Source of the DNA: Cognatiluteimonas sedimenti
GTDB taxonomy: Bacteria; Pseudomonadota; Gammaproteobacteria; Xanthomonadales; Xanthomonadaceae
DNA: 64,000 nt
Assembly (NCBI RefSeq): GCF_022808325.1
Contig: NZ_JALGCL010000001.1
Coordinates: 1,357,540 to 1,421,539, forward strand
Direction of reading: 5' to 3'
Position numbers and translations under genes: made by a program. The notes below the pieces were generated by a model. It searched no databases and was not told the origin of the DNA. It saw only the letters and a program-made list of their open reading frames with translations. Below are positions 16,458 through 28,166 of this stretch, one piece after another. The stretch's first letter is position 1; the number at the start of each line of letters is the position of its first letter.

Positions 16458-17045
16458 TTACTTCGCTTCCGGTGCCGCGGCGCTGGCTTCGGTGGTGATG
16501 CGCAGCTGCACTTCATCGCTCACCATCGGCACGTACATGGCGATGCCGAACTCCGAACGCCTGATCGTGGCGGTGGCGTCGAAGCCGATCGTCGGCGCCT
16601 TGCTCATCGGGTGGACGGCGGCCTTGTTGAGCTTGACGTCCAGGACCACCGGCTTGCTGATGCCATGCAGGTCGAGGTTGCCGGTCACTTCCAGCCGGCC
16701 TTCGCCCAGGTCGCGCACGGACGTGCTCCTGAAGCTCGCCGCCGGGTACTTCCCGGCATCGAAGAAGTCGGCGCTGCGCAGGTGCTCGTCGAGCTTGGGC
16801 ACGAAGCTGGCCAGCCCGGACATCGGCAGGGTCACCTGCACCGAGGATTGCGCCGGCGCGTCGGCGTCATACACGATGCTACCGCTGGCCTGCCCGAAGT
16901 TGGCGCTCGGGTTGGAATAGCCGAAATGGTTCCAGGTGGCGAGCACCACCGTATGGCTCGGGTCGATCGCGTAGCTGACGCCTTCGGCACTGGCGCCAAA
17001 AGCCGCCAACGCCAGTGCGCTGGCCAGCAGGATGCGCTTGGTCAT
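16458..17045 (-). CDS. YceI family periplasmic lipid-binding-like protein
   Basis: The 195-aa protein has a clear signal peptide (MTKRILLASALALAAFGASAEG) and the YceI lipocalin-like fold markers: YAIDPSHTVVLATWNHFGYS at the mature N-terminus, then TGNLDLHGISKPVVLDVKLN and FGIAMYVPMVSDEVQLRI. Family members bind polyprenoid-like lipids in the periplasm and are often induced by stress; the exact job here is unknown. ATG 17045 is chosen because the upstream extension would bury the signal peptide. It is followed 4 bp later by the pirin gene. Confidence 0.9.
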   Translation of the reverse strand: MTKRILLASALALAAFGASAEGVSYAIDPSHTVVLATWNHFGYSNPSANFGQASGSIVYDADAPAQSSVQVTLPMSGLASFVPKLDEHLRSADFFDAGKYPAASFRSTSVRDLGEGRLEVTGNLDLHGISKPVVLDVKLNKAAVHPMSKAPTIGFDATATIRRSEFGIAMYVPMVSDEVQLRITTEASAAAPEAK

Positions 17046-17105
17046 GGGGGGAGTCTCCGTTTCGATGGCGATGATGGATGCGGCCGACGTAGCGGCCACG
17101 CGGGT

Positions 17106-17711
17106 TCACTCGATGCGGCAGGCTTCGTCGAAGCCCAGCCGCGGCGAGCGCGGGAAAATGCTGGCGCGGTCGCCATGGCCGAGGTTGACCAGGAAGTTGG
17201 AGCGGATGCGGGTGCCGGCGAAGAACGCCTCGTCGACCATGGCGTTGTCGAAGCCCGACATCGGCCCGCAATCGAGCCCGAGCGCACGCGCGGCCAGCAG
17301 CAGGTAGGCGCCCTGCAGGCTGCCGTTGCGCAGCGCGATGGTGGTCAGCTCGGCATCGGACTTGGTGTCGAACCAGCCCTTGGCGTCGGTATGCGGGAAC
17401 AGCACCGGCGTCTTTTCGTAGAAGGACAGGTCGTAGGCGACGATCACGGTGCAGGGCGCCGCCATCGTCTTGCGGTAGTTGCCCTCGTCCAGCGCCGGGC
17501 CGAGCCTGGCCTTGGCCGCGGCGGACTTCACGAACACGAACCGCGCCGGGCAGGTGTTGGCCGTGGTCGGACCGAACTTCACCAGGTCGTAGAGCCGGTG
17601 CAACTGGGCGTCGCCGACCTCGCCGTCGAAGGCGTTGTAGGTGCGGGCCTGCAGGAACAGCTGGTCGAGGGCGGGCGCTGCGAGGGCGGACGGGGCAATC
17701 GAATCTGGCAT
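17106..17711 (-). CDS. Nitroreductase family protein, RutE-like (malonic semialdehyde reductase type)
   Basis: The 201-aa flavoprotein of the nitroreductase superfamily has [16 protein letters not shown] in place of the classic RxSxR region, [26 protein letters not shown], and the C-terminal ending [19 protein letters not shown]. These match the RutE/HadB subgroup that reduces malonic semialdehyde in uracil catabolism. No other rut genes are nearby, so it may serve another enal or quinone substrate. AAGG lies 8 bp before the ATG. The yceI-pirin pair follows 60 bp downstream on the same strand. It is divergent from the ELM1-like gene, and TACACT/TAGAGT hexamers in the 109-bp gap may be the promoters. 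Confidence 0.85.
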   Translation of the reverse strand: MPDSIAPSALAAPALDQLFLQARTYNAFDGEVGDAQLHRLYDLVKFGPTTANTCPARFVFVKSAAAKARLGPALDEGNYRKTMAAPCTVIVAYDLSFYEKTPVLFPHTDAKGWFDTKSDAELTTIALRNGSLQGAYLLLAARALGLDCGPMSGFDNAMVDEAFFAGTRIRSNFLVNLGHGDRASIFPRSPRLGFDEACRIE

Positions 17712-17820
17712 CGGGCTACCTTGCGTGGGTCGGGGCCGGACGGACATCGGCAATCCGTGCAGTGTAGAGTGTCCTGCCTCCGGCAACAGCCAGCGCTCCC
17801 GCAACGAATTGGTCGCATGC

Positions 17821-18804
17821 ATGGAACGACCCGCGCCCCCTGCTGCCCTCCACGCCCAGGCCGAAGCCGCCTGGTTGCTCAGCGACGGCCATGCCGGCAA
17901 CGTGCGCCAGGCGCAGGCGCTGGCGGTGGCGCTCGGGATCGACGCACCGCGGGAATGGGCCCTCCAGGCACGCGCGCCCTGGCGCTGGCTGGCACCGCGG
18001 CGCCTGCCAGGCGCGGCATCGGCCTTCGGCACGGCGTTCGCCCGTGCCCTGTCGGAGCCGCCGGCGCTGGCGATCGGCTGCGGGCGCCAGGGTGCGCTGG
18101 CGACCCGGCTGGCGCGCGCGCGCGGTGCGAAGACCGTGCAGATCCTCGACCCGCGGATCGCCCCAACGCACTGGGACCTGGTCGTGGCGCCGCAACACGA
18201 CCGCGTGGGCGGCCGCAACGTGATCACGCTGCTGGGCAGCCTGCATCCGGTCGACGACCTGTGGCTGGCGCGCGCGCGCGCCGATTTCGCGGTCATCGCG
18301 CAGTTGCCGCAGCCGCGCACCGCGCTGCTGCTGGGCGGCCCAGGCCGGCACGTGCGCTTCGACCAGGCCGCGCTCGACGCGCTGGCGACGCAGGTCGACG
18401 CGGCGCTGGCTCGCGACGGTGGCAGCCTGCTGCTCACCGCGTCCCGGCGCACGCCCGCGCCGATGCGCGCGGCCCTGCGCCGACACTACGCGGGCGCGCC
18501 CGGAGTGTTGTGGCTGGGCCCTGAAGACGGCGCCAACCCCTACCCCGGGTTGCTGGCCTGGGCCGATCGCATCGTCTGCTCGCCGGACTCGGTGAACATG
18601 GTGTCGGAAGCCTGCGCCACCACGGTGCCGGTGTTCGTGGCGGCGCCCGCGAGCGCCGGTGGCCGCGTGCGCGGTTTCCTCGATGCGCTGCTGGCGTGCG
18701 GCCGCATCCGCGCGCTGGACGCGGCGCTGGCGCCGTTCGCGGTCGAGCCACTGCGCGAGACCGCCCGCGTCGCCGCGGAAGTGCAGTCGCGGCTGGCATC
18801 GTAG
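17821..18804 (+). CDS. ELM1/DUF1022 family protein of unknown function
   Basis: The 327-aa protein matches what I know of the bacterial 'mitochondrial fission ELM1' family (GT-B-like fold): [20 protein letters not shown] at the N-terminus, [34 protein letters not shown], and near the end [20 protein letters not shown]. The fold resembles a glycosyltransferase, and such genes often lie near LPS genes, but no activity is established. The frame is open upstream; ATG 17821 is the first Met before conserved sequence. It is convergent with glnE (26-bp gap). Confidence 0.85.
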   Translation: MERPAPPAALHAQAEAAWLLSDGHAGNVRQAQALAVALGIDAPREWALQARAPWRWLAPRRLPGAASAFGTAFARALSEPPALAIGCGRQGALATRLARARGAKTVQILDPRIAPTHWDLVVAPQHDRVGGRNVITLLGSLHPVDDLWLARARADFAVIAQLPQPRTALLLGGPGRHVRFDQAALDALATQVDAALARDGGSLLLTASRRTPAPMRAALRRHYAGAPGVLWLGPEDGANPYPGLLAWADRIVCSPDSVNMVSEACATTVPVFVAAPASAGGRVRGFLDALLACGRIRALDAALAPFAVEPLRETARVAAEVQSRLAS

Positions 18805-18829
18805 CGGCGCGGCGAGTACGCCGATCGGC

Positions 18830-21652
18830 TCAGGCGTCTTCCACCCGCGTCCCGGCCCGGTCGAAGGCCAGGCCATGTGCGCGGCAGGCGCCGGCGATCG
18901 CGGCGCAGGCGGCCACGACCTGCGCGCTCGGGGCCACCATCCGCGGGCGCCGGTCCAGGGTGCAACGCAGGCCGGCGTCGAGCAGCAGCGCGTGCGAATG
19001 GCGCAACTGCGCGCAGGTCGCGGCGTCGAAGGTGCCGGCGTCGCACAGCGCGGTCAACAGCCCCGGCGTATCGCGCGCAAGCCGCAGCGACGGCCGCAGC
19101 GGCGCGTCGCGCAGCACCAGGTACTGCAGCAGGAATTCGAGGTCGACCAGGCCACCGGCACCCTGCTTCAGGTCCAGTCGCGCGGGGTCGGAACGGTCCA
19201 GCTCGGCACGCATCCTCGCGCGCATCGCGACCACGTCCGCGCGCAGCCGTGCGGGATCGCGCGGCTGCGCCAGCACCGAGTCGCGCACGCGTTCGAACTG
19301 CGCGCACAGTGCCTCGTCGCCGGCGACGCAACGCGCGCGCACCAGTGCCTGGTGCTCCCAGGTCCAGGCACGCTCGCGCTGGTAGTCGGCGAACCCCGGC
19401 AACGGCGACACCAGCAGGCCCTTGGCGCCGTCCGGGCGCAGCCGCACGTCGACGTCGAACAGGCGCCCGGCGGCGGTCATCGTGCCCAGCAGCGCGACGA
19501 TCTTCTGCGCCAGCCGCGCGCACCAGCGCGCGGCATCCAGCGGCCGCGCGCCGCCGGATTGCGCGGCGGCCGCGGCTTCGTAGACGAACACCAGGTCGAG
19601 GTCGGACCCGAAGCCCAGTTCCTCGCCGCCGAGGCTGCCGTAGCCGAGCACCGCGAAGCGCGCATCGGCAAGCGACCCGTGCGCGGCCAGCATTTCGCGT
19701 TGCGCCAGCCGCAGCACCACCGCGACCACGGCATCGGCCAGCCACGCCAGCTGGCGCACGCTGTCCTGGGCCGGCTGGCGCGCGTCCAGGGTGGCCAGTG
19801 CGATGCGGAAACTCAGCGCCTGGCGGCTTTCGTTGAGCGCCAGCAGCGCGGCTTCGGTGTCATCGTGCACCAGCGCCGCCGCGCAGGCCGCGAACAATGC
19901 CTCGCGATCCGGCAATGGACCACCGACGCGCACGTCGAGCAGTTCGTCCAGCAGCAGCGGGTGCGCGGCCAGGCGTTCGCCCAGCAGCGCGCTGCGCGCA
20001 AGCACGTCGACCAGCCGCTGCAGCGCCGCGGGTTGCTCGTCGAGCAACGCGAGGTAGCTGGCGCGGCGCAAAATGTTGTGTAGCAACGGCAGCAGCCGGC
20101 GCAACGCGGCATCGGGCTGGGGTGACGTGGCGGCGCTGTCGAGCAGCGCCGGCAGCACCCGGTCCAGGCGCGCGCGTGCCGCATCCGAGAGCGCGCGCAG
20201 CGCCGGCGCGCGGGCAAGGTCGCGCAGCGCGCTGTCGCCGGCCGCGGCATCGGTAAAGCCGGCCTCGGCGAGCGCCTGGCGGTCGCCGGCCTCCGGCAGG
20301 GCGCGCCAATAGCCGGCCAGCGCCGCGGGCTCGCCGCCGCGGCGGCGGCGCGGCGCCAGCAGGGCGCCGAATTCGGCCGCGACCACGCCGCGGTGCAGGT
20401 CCAGCGCGGCGCGCAGGTTCGCCCAGTCGTCATGCCCGAGCGAACGCGCGATGCGCGTGCGCTCGAGCGGGTCCTGCGGCAGCGCGTGGGTCTGCGCGTC
20501 GCGCAGCATCTGCAGGCGGTTTTCCAGCCGGCGCAGGAAGCGGTAGGCGTCGCGCAGGGCCGCGCCCGCCTGCGCCTCGATATGCCCCGCCTGCACCAGC
20601 GCCGACAGCGCCGGCAGCAGGCGGCGCTCGCGCAGCGCCGGCTCGCGGCCACCGCGGATCAACTGCAGCGCCTGCACCAGGAATTCGATCTCGCGGATGC
20701 CGCCGGGGCCACGCTTGATGTCGTCGGCCAGTTCCTTGCGCGCGACTTCGGCCGCGATCGCCGCCTTCATCTCGCGCAGGCCGTCCAGCGCGCCGTAGTC
20801 GAGGTAGCGGCGGTAGACGAACGGCCGCAGCGTGCGCAGGAAGCGTTCGCCGGCAGCGGCAGCGCCGGCCACCGGCCGCGCCTTCTGCCAGGCGTAGCGC
20901 TCCCAGTCGCGGCCTTCGCGCTGGAAGTACTGCTCCATCGCCGCGAACGACCACGCCACCCGCCCGGCGTTGCCGAACGGGCGCAGGCGCAGGTCGACGC
21001 GGTGGCAGAATCCGTCCGCCGTCACCTCGTCCAGCAGCTTCGCCAGTTGCTGTCCGAGCCGCGAGTAGTACTGCTCGGCTGCCAGCGGGCGCGGGCCGTC
21101 GCTCTCGCCGTCGTCGTCGTAGCCGTACACGAGGTCGACGTCGGAGGAGAAGTTGAGTTCGCCGCCGCCGAGCTTGCCCAGCGCGAACACCACCAGCCGT
21201 TGTGCGTTGCCGTCGGCGTCGCGGATGACGCCATGGCGTTCGACGAAATCCATTTCCAGCGCCGCCAGCCCGGCCTGCAGGCAGCATTCGGCCAGCGCGG
21301 TGGTGCCGGCGAGCGTGGCGTCGACCGCGTCCAGCCCGAGCACGTCGCGCCACACCAGCCGGGTGGACTCGGCGGCGCGATGGCGGCGCAGCAGCGCCTG
21401 CCAGTCGCCACGATTGCCGGGGTCCAGGGGCGGCAACGCGAATGCGTGCGCCTGGCCCTCGAGCAAGGTCGACAGCAACGACGGTTGCCGCGCCAGGGTG
21501 GCGATGGCGAAGTCGCTGGCGATCGCGACACGCGCCACCTGCGCTGCGACGGCGTCGTCATCGAGTTGCGCCGACAGCAGCGGCGAGGCGGCGCGCAGGC
21601 GCTGCAGCGCGCGTTCGGCGGTGGCGGCCAGTTCGGCGTCGGAAGCAGTCAT
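18830..21652 (-). CDS. glnE: Bifunctional glutamine synthetase adenylyltransferase/adenylyl-removing enzyme
   Basis: The 940-aa GlnE switches glutamine synthetase on and off by removing or adding AMP under PII control. It contains two nucleotidyltransferase folds. The N-terminal deadenylylase domain has [20 protein letters not shown] near residue 165. The C-terminal adenylylase domain has [20 protein letters not shown] near 670. [15 protein letters not shown] and [15 protein letters not shown] each follow their domain. Length is normal for the family. A GTG three bases upstream (21655) is an alternative start. No partner gln gene is in the window. Confidence 0.96.
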   Translation of the reverse strand: MTASDAELAATAERALQRLRAASPLLSAQLDDDAVAAQVARVAIASDFAIATLARQPSLLSTLLEGQAHAFALPPLDPGNRGDWQALLRRHRAAESTRLVWRDVLGLDAVDATLAGTTALAECCLQAGLAALEMDFVERHGVIRDADGNAQRLVVFALGKLGGGELNFSSDVDLVYGYDDDGESDGPRPLAAEQYYSRLGQQLAKLLDEVTADGFCHRVDLRLRPFGNAGRVAWSFAAMEQYFQREGRDWERYAWQKARPVAGAAAAGERFLRTLRPFVYRRYLDYGALDGLREMKAAIAAEVARKELADDIKRGPGGIREIEFLVQALQLIRGGREPALRERRLLPALSALVQAGHIEAQAGAALRDAYRFLRRLENRLQMLRDAQTHALPQDPLERTRIARSLGHDDWANLRAALDLHRGVVAAEFGALLAPRRRRGGEPAALAGYWRALPEAGDRQALAEAGFTDAAAGDSALRDLARAPALRALSDAARARLDRVLPALLDSAATSPQPDAALRRLLPLLHNILRRASYLALLDEQPAALQRLVDVLARSALLGERLAAHPLLLDELLDVRVGGPLPDREALFAACAAALVHDDTEAALLALNESRQALSFRIALATLDARQPAQDSVRQLAWLADAVVAVVLRLAQREMLAAHGSLADARFAVLGYGSLGGEELGFGSDLDLVFVYEAAAAAQSGGARPLDAARWCARLAQKIVALLGTMTAAGRLFDVDVRLRPDGAKGLLVSPLPGFADYQRERAWTWEHQALVRARCVAGDEALCAQFERVRDSVLAQPRDPARLRADVVAMRARMRAELDRSDPARLDLKQGAGGLVDLEFLLQYLVLRDAPLRPSLRLARDTPGLLTALCDAGTFDAATCAQLRHSHALLLDAGLRCTLDRRPRMVAPSAQVVAACAAIAGACRAHGLAFDRAGTRVEDA

Positions 21653-21782
21653 CACGTGGATTCTTGCATCTGTCCACTATCCGCCCCCAACGCAGCTGGA
21701 GGTTCCGGCTTTCGGATGGTTCCTTCCCCGACCGGCCAGTCCATCCTGGCGAAGCAGGGGCCCGCCCCTGGGCCGGGCAAAT

Positions 21783-21815
21783 AAAAAGCCCGCCCCGGAC
21801 GAACCGGTTGCGGGC
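21783..21815 (-). terminator. Rho-independent terminator downstream of FAD oxidoreductase
   Basis: On the minus strand a GCCCGC/GCGGGC stem encloses a 21-nt loop that can itself pair, and is followed directly by TTTTT. It lies about 120 bp past the oxidoreductase stop and before glnE, so it separates the two units. The rest of the 279-bp gap (21656-21934) has no other recognisable feature. Confidence 0.7.
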
Positions 21816-21934
21816 CTGCTCCCTCCCCCACGTCGGGATGCAGGGCCATCGTGAAGGAATCGTTATTCCGGATGCACGCTGCAGTGCAAAAAAGAACTAA
21901 ACGGTTCAGGAACCCGCACGCATCCGCCGCTCGA

Positions 21935-23551
21935 TCACCGGGGCCGCGGCCCCTTTCGCAGGTCGCGCAGGATCTCGCGCGCGGCATTGCGCCCCGGCAA
22001 GCCGGTGACACCGCCGCCGGGATGTGTACCGGACCCGCACAGGTACAGGCCCTTGAAGGCGCCGCGGTAAGCGCCCTGCCCCAGCAGCGGGCGCGCGCTG
22101 AACATCTGGTCCAGGCCCAGTGCGCCGTGGAAGATGTCGCCGCCGACCAGGCCGATGCGCCGTTCCAGGTCGAGCGGGCTCAAGGCCTCGTAGCCGAGCA
22201 CGCTGCGCGCGAAGTTGGGGGCATGGGCATCGACGGTGTCGATCATCAGCTTCGCCACGGTGTCGCGGTGCGCGTCCCAACCGCCGTCCACGTCCGGGTT
22301 GACCTGCTGGCAGAACAGGCTGGCGACATGCTGGCCGGGCGGCGCGAGGGTGTCGTCAAGGGTGGAGGAGATCACCACTTCGACAATGGGTTGTCGCGCC
22401 CAGCCCGGGTTGTGCGCCTTCGACTTGGCGTCGAAGTAGGCCTGTTCGAAATACCGCAGCGACGGCCCGACCAGGATCCCGCTCTGGTGGTGCGGCTGCA
22501 GTTGCGTGCCGGGCATCGCGCTGAAATCCGGCAATTCGCTCAGCGCGACGTTCATGCGGAAGGTGCCGGAACCGCAGCGATAGCGTTCGATGCGCTGGGC
22601 GGTGTCGTCGTCCAGTTGCGCGCGTTCGACCAGGCGCGCGTACAGCAGCTTCGGATTGAGGTTGCTGGCGACGATGCCGGCGCGCAGCTCGCGGCCGTCG
22701 GCCAGCACGACCCCGGTTGCCTTGCCGTTTTCCACCAGCAACCTCGCCACCTCGGCACCGGTTTCGATCGCCACGCCGCGCGCTTCGCACTCCTTGCGCA
22801 TCGCCTGGGTGATCGCGCCCATGCCGCCGATGGCGTGGCCCCAGGTACCGGGCTTGCCGTTGACCTCGCCGAACAGGTGGTGCAGCAGCACGTAGGCGCT
22901 GCCCGGCGTGTACGGGCTGGCGAAATTGCCCACGACCGAATCCCAGCCCAGCGCCGCCTTCAGCGGTTCGCCTTCGAAGTAGTGGTCGAGCAGTTCGCCG
23001 GCGGACTTGGTGAACAGGTCGAGCAGGTCGCGGCGGCCGCGCAGGTCGAGGTGCTGCAGCCGCTTCGCCACCGCATACGACTGCAGCCAGTCGCCGAAGG
23101 CGATGCGGTCGCCGACGTTGGGCGGGGTCAGGTGCACCAGTTCGCGCAACACCGCGACCACACGGTCGAGCATCGCGTTGTAGTCGCCCCAGCGGGCGAC
23201 GTCGCGCTGCGAGAACTTCGCGATCTCGGCCTCGGTCAGGCCACCGCCGAGGCGGAAACAGCGCCCGTCCGGCAGCGGCAGGAAGTTGGAGTACGGGCGT
23301 TCGACGATGCGCAGGCCGTGTTCATGCAGGCGCAGGTCGCGGATGACCTTCGGGTTGAGCAGGCTGACGGTATAGCTGGCGGTCGAATTGCGGAAGCCGG
23401 GATGGAATTCCTCGGTGACCGCCGCGCCGCCGACGATCGCGCGGCGCTCCAGCACCCGCACCTTGAGCCCGGCGCCGGCGAGATACGCCGCGCACACCAG
23501 GCCGTTGTGGCCACCGCCGATGACCAGGACATCGCTGTTGTCGTCGCGCAT
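21935..23551 (-). CDS. Phytoene-desaturase-like FAD oxidoreductase (PYROXD2/carotenoid-related family)
   Basis: The 538-aa flavoprotein has an N-terminal FAD dinucleotide motif VLVIGGGHNGLVCAAYLAGAG (residues 8-28 region) and ERRAIVGGAAVTEE. A C-terminal block follows: YLCGSGTHPGGGVTGLPGRNAA, typical of the CrtI/PYROXD2 superfamily. Central segments such as GGMGAITQAMRKE also match. No crt genes are adjacent, so it is probably not a carotenoid desaturase; the substrate is unknown. ATG 23551 starts the conserved region and is preceded by TACAAT and exactly six bases, with no ribosome-binding site. Confidence 0.87.
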   Translation of the reverse strand: MRDDNSDVLVIGGGHNGLVCAAYLAGAGLKVRVLERRAIVGGAAVTEEFHPGFRNSTASYTVSLLNPKVIRDLRLHEHGLRIVERPYSNFLPLPDGRCFRLGGGLTEAEIAKFSQRDVARWGDYNAMLDRVVAVLRELVHLTPPNVGDRIAFGDWLQSYAVAKRLQHLDLRGRRDLLDLFTKSAGELLDHYFEGEPLKAALGWDSVVGNFASPYTPGSAYVLLHHLFGEVNGKPGTWGHAIGGMGAITQAMRKECEARGVAIETGAEVARLLVENGKATGVVLADGRELRAGIVASNLNPKLLYARLVERAQLDDDTAQRIERYRCGSGTFRMNVALSELPDFSAMPGTQLQPHHQSGILVGPSLRYFEQAYFDAKSKAHNPGWARQPIVEVVISSTLDDTLAPPGQHVASLFCQQVNPDVDGGWDAHRDTVAKLMIDTVDAHAPNFARSVLGYEALSPLDLERRIGLVGGDIFHGALGLDQMFSARPLLGQGAYRGAFKGLYLCGSGTHPGGGVTGLPGRNAAREILRDLRKGPRPR

Positions 23552-23557
23552 GCCCGG

Positions 23558-23563
23558 ATTGTA
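23558..23563 (-). promoter_or_regulatory. -10 hexamer TACAAT, 6 nt before ATG (predicted leaderless)
   Basis: TACAAT matches the sigma-70 -10 consensus at five of six positions on the minus strand and is followed by CCGGGC and the oxidoreductase ATG. It is the strongest example of the recurring -10/N6/ATG arrangement. Confidence 0.5.
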
Positions 23564-23655
23564 GCGGCGCCCGAGCGGCCACCGCAGCGGGCTCGATCCA
23601 TGGGCAACTGGTCCTGGCGTGGCCGCCAGCCGCCGGCGCGCGCGTTGGACCGGCG

Positions 23656-25707
23656 ATGGACATGACCGCACGCCGCTGGTCCGGCATCGCCCTGCTGGTG
23701 CTCATCGCGCTGCTTGCGGTGGCGCGCTCGTCGCTCGGGACGCGCCTGGACAGCTTCACCGTCGACGAACCCTGGCACATCGTCGCCGGCACCAGCTACG
23801 CGCGCGGCGGAGACTTCACCCTCAACCCCGAGCATCCGCCGCTGGCCAAGCTGTGGGTCGGCGCGGGCATGCCTGGCGACTTCCGCGTGCAGCAGCGGCC
23901 GCCGCTGTCGGAGAAGACGCAGGAACGCGAGTGGGTCGAGAAGACGATGTTCTTCGGCAACGACGCGGCCGCCGCGCAACAGCATGCGCGTCGTGCGATG
24001 TGGGCCTTCCACGGCGTGTTGCTGCTGGCGCTGGGACTGCTGGCATGGCGCGCGTTCGGGCTGGCGTGGGCCGCCGGCACGCTCGCCTTCCTGGCGATCG
24101 ACCCGACCGTGGGCGCGCACCTGCCGGTGGTCATGACCGACCTGCCGCTGGCGCTGGCGTTGATGATCGCCGCGCTGTGCGCGGGCCTGCTGGCCAGTGG
24201 CTGGCGCTGGCGCTGGGTGGCGGGCTGCGGATTGGCGGTCGGGATCGCCCTGGGCGCCAAGCATTCGGCCCTTGCGGGGCTGGCAGGATTGGGCTTGGGG
24301 CTGCTGGTCGTTGCGCTGCTGGGGTGGCGGGGCGGTGGCGCGCGCGAGGCCGGCACGCGCCTGCTGAAACTGCTGGCCTGCGGGCTGCTCGCCGTGGCGG
24401 TGCTGTGGGCGCAGTACGGCTTTCGCTTCCACGCCGCGCCCAACGGCAGTGATGCCTTCAACCGGCCGATGCCGGAGAAGATCGCCGAACTGCGCCTGCC
24501 GCACTGGCGCGGCGCGATCGCCTTCGCGGATGAATACCACTTGCTGCCGCGAGCCTATCTCTGGGGCCTGGCGGACACCGTGCGCACCGGTGTCGAAGGC
24601 CGCAGCATCGGCATGCACTTCGTCTGGGGCAAGGTGCATTACGGCAACCCGCCGTGGTTCAGCTGGCCGGCGATCGTGTTGTCGAAATTGCCGTTGGCGT
24701 TGCTGTTGCTGGCGCTGGCGGCGGTGCCGTTGTTGCTGCGCACGACGCTGCCCGTCGCCGCGCGCTGGAGCCTGGCCGCGGTGCTTGCCGCATGCGGTTT
24801 CCACATGGCCGCGCTGCTCGGATCCGGCGGCATCTGGGGCGGGGTGCGACACGCGCTGCCGGTGATCGCCGGCGCAGCGGTGCTGGCGGGCGGCGCACTT
24901 GCGTTCGCGTGGCAGCGGCGCTCCCGCCCCATGCTCGCAGGCGTGGCGGCGCTGTACCTCGCGGCGGTCGGGATGACCGTGCGCGAACCGCGCCTGTGGG
25001 AGTACCACAACGAACTGGTGCGCGGCACCGGCAACGCCTATCGCTATTTCGGCAACGAAGGCCTCGACCTGGGCCAGCGTTTCGGCGAGGTACGCGCGTT
25101 CCACGATCGCGTGATCGCGCCTTCCGGCGAGTCGCTATACGTGAATTACTGGATGGGCGAGCAGCAGATCCGGGCCGCGCACATGAAGTTCCGCAAGCCG
25201 GTCGAGCGCCTGGACGACACCAATATCGACGGGATCTACAACGGCTGGTTCGTGTATCCGATGAGCGACACCTTGCCTTGGCCGCAGTGGGACTGGGACC
25301 CGGCGGTGGTGTTCAAGGACATGCGGATGGTCGCCCGCTTCGGCCATGTCGGCATCTGGCATGGCACGCTGCGCAGGCCGCAGACGCGCGCCGGCGCCCT
25401 CGCCTCCAGGGTGTCCGACTACATCTACAAGGAAAATGGCGACGACTGGGCACTGGTGGCGACGCGGCTGGAGGAAGTGGTCGCGCAGATGCCGCAGAAG
25501 GTCGACGCCGGCGTCGAACTGGGCAACGCCTACCTGCGCCTGGGCCGGCGCGATGAAGCCATCGCCGCCTACCGCCGCCTGCTCGAGCAGGACAAGGTGC
25601 CGGTCGAACCGATGCTGGCGGCGCAGCTGCAGTCGCACATCGACCTGGTGGCGGCGGCCGCCGACCCGGCCGCAATCGCACCGATGCGCAATCCCTGGCT
25701 TGAGTAA
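23656..25707 (+). CDS. GT39/PMT-type membrane glycosyltransferase with C-terminal TPR-like domain
   Basis: The 683-aa protein begins with a membrane helix, then SFTVDEPWHIVAGTSYARGG and LNPEHPPLAKLWVG. These are the acidic first-loop motif and the HPPL motif of PMT/ArnT-like (GT39/GT83) enzymes, which use polyprenyl-phosphate sugars. About ten more helices follow to residue 440, including GGIWGGVRHALPVIAG. The C-terminal 100 residues are soluble and contain VDAGVELGNAYLRLGRRDEAIAAYRRLLEQ, a TPR-like helix pair. The acceptor (lipid or protein) is unknown. It is divergent from the FAD oxidoreductase, with no clear promoter. Confidence 0.82.
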   Translation: MDMTARRWSGIALLVLIALLAVARSSLGTRLDSFTVDEPWHIVAGTSYARGGDFTLNPEHPPLAKLWVGAGMPGDFRVQQRPPLSEKTQEREWVEKTMFFGNDAAAAQQHARRAMWAFHGVLLLALGLLAWRAFGLAWAAGTLAFLAIDPTVGAHLPVVMTDLPLALALMIAALCAGLLASGWRWRWVAGCGLAVGIALGAKHSALAGLAGLGLGLLVVALLGWRGGGAREAGTRLLKLLACGLLAVAVLWAQYGFRFHAAPNGSDAFNRPMPEKIAELRLPHWRGAIAFADEYHLLPRAYLWGLADTVRTGVEGRSIGMHFVWGKVHYGNPPWFSWPAIVLSKLPLALLLLALAAVPLLLRTTLPVAARWSLAAVLAACGFHMAALLGSGGIWGGVRHALPVIAGAAVLAGGALAFAWQRRSRPMLAGVAALYLAAVGMTVREPRLWEYHNELVRGTGNAYRYFGNEGLDLGQRFGEVRAFHDRVIAPSGESLYVNYWMGEQQIRAAHMKFRKPVERLDDTNIDGIYNGWFVYPMSDTLPWPQWDWDPAVVFKDMRMVARFGHVGIWHGTLRRPQTRAGALASRVSDYIYKENGDDWALVATRLEEVVAQMPQKVDAGVELGNAYLRLGRRDEAIAAYRRLLEQDKVPVEPMLAAQLQSHIDLVAAAADPAAIAPMRNPWLE

Positions 25708-25780
25708 GGCCCTTCGAGTCCGGGCCTGCGGCCCTGCGCGCTGGAAGCACGGGAACCTTTTCCCGGCCTCCATCCATGCA

Positions 25781-25809
25781 AAAGAAAAGCCCCGCATCGC
25801 TGCGGGGCT
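25781..25809 (-). terminator. Rho-independent terminator of groESL (possibly bidirectional)
   Basis: A perfect stem AGCCCCGC/GCGGGGCT encloses a short loop. On the minus strand it is followed by TTTTCTTTT (groEL side), and on the plus strand by CTTCG. It lies between the convergent GT39 and groEL genes, so it may stop both. Two short look-alike segments, CGGGCCTGCGGCCC-like and GCTGGAAG, flank it at about 25722 and 25837. Confidence 0.8.
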
Positions 25810-25872
25810 CTTCGTGTCGCGGTGTCCCTCGGCGCCGGGCCTGCGGCCCGGCGCTGGAAGAACGGTGGATGA

Positions 25873-27534
<1,662 letters not shown>

Positions 27535-27582
27535 TCAGGAATTGTTCGAAGGATCGATCCGGGGGACCGGCGGGAGTGCGAC

Positions 27583-27870
27583 TCAGCCGAGGACCGCGAA
27601 GATGTCGTCTTCCTTCACCACCAGCAGGTCGGTGCCGTCGAGCTTGACCTCGGTGCCGGCGTACTTGCCGAACAGCACCTTGTCGCCGACCTTGACCTTG
27701 GGCGCGCGCAGCGAGCCGTTGTCCAGCGCCTTGCCTTCGCCGACCGCGACCACTTCGCCCTTGATCGGCTTCTCGGTGGCGCTGTCCGGGATCACGATCC
27801 CGCCGGCGGACATCTTTTCTTCTTCCATGCGCTTGATCACGACGCGGTCGTAAAGCGGCTTGATGTTCAT
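27583..27870 (-). CDS. groES: Co-chaperonin GroES (Hsp10)
   Basis: The 95-aa lid of the GroEL chamber begins [20 protein letters not shown] and carries the mobile loop [22 protein letters not shown]. The open frame extends upstream, but ATG 27870 gives the canonical N-terminus and length. A degenerate CIRCE inverted repeat about 50 bp upstream suggests HrcA control of heat-shock induction. Confidence 0.99.
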   Translation of the reverse strand: MNIKPLYDRVVIKRMEEEKMSAGGIVIPDSATEKPIKGEVVAVGEGKALDNGSLRAPKVKVGDKVLFGKYAGTEVKLDGTDLLVVKEDDIFAVLG

Positions 27871-27917
27871 TGCAACCCTCGCAAGTACTTGATTGTTTGG
27901 GGAAACGGCCGGCGATA

Positions 27918-27944
27918 TTAGCAGTCTCAACCCGCGACTGCCAG
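27918..27944. promoter_or_regulatory. CIRCE-like HrcA operator upstream of groES
   Basis: The plus strand reads TTAGCAGTC, nine bases, GACTGCCAG. The arms pair at seven of nine positions and the 9-bp spacer is exactly that of CIRCE (consensus TTAGCACTC-N9-GAGTGCTAA). The inner CAGTC/GACTG bases have changed together, keeping symmetry. On the minus strand TAATAT inside the left arm could be the -10 box, so the repressor would block the promoter. The remaining 296-bp gap to cutA shows nothing else definite. Confidence 0.65.
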
Positions 27945-28166
27945 CACCACGGCGCGAAAACGCCCGGGCCTCCGGGACTGCACCGAGATTGGGCAAGGGT
28001 GCGCGGGTTTCAAGGGGCGCCAGGCGGAATTTCGATCGCAGCGCATCGGCAACGCGCCGCTGCGCCGCCCGCTTGCCGTGCCTCCCCGCAACACCGGGCC
28101 CGGCCCCTGGCCGCTGCCGCCCCGCGCCCGGCAATCCGGGAAGCCACGACCGCCTGACGCTAAGCT

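Noticed and set aside
21783..21815. Riboswitch or attenuator ahead of glnE
   Set aside because: The hairpin with T-run is explained as the terminator of the upstream oxidoreductase gene; no ligand-binding fold or leader peptide is visible.
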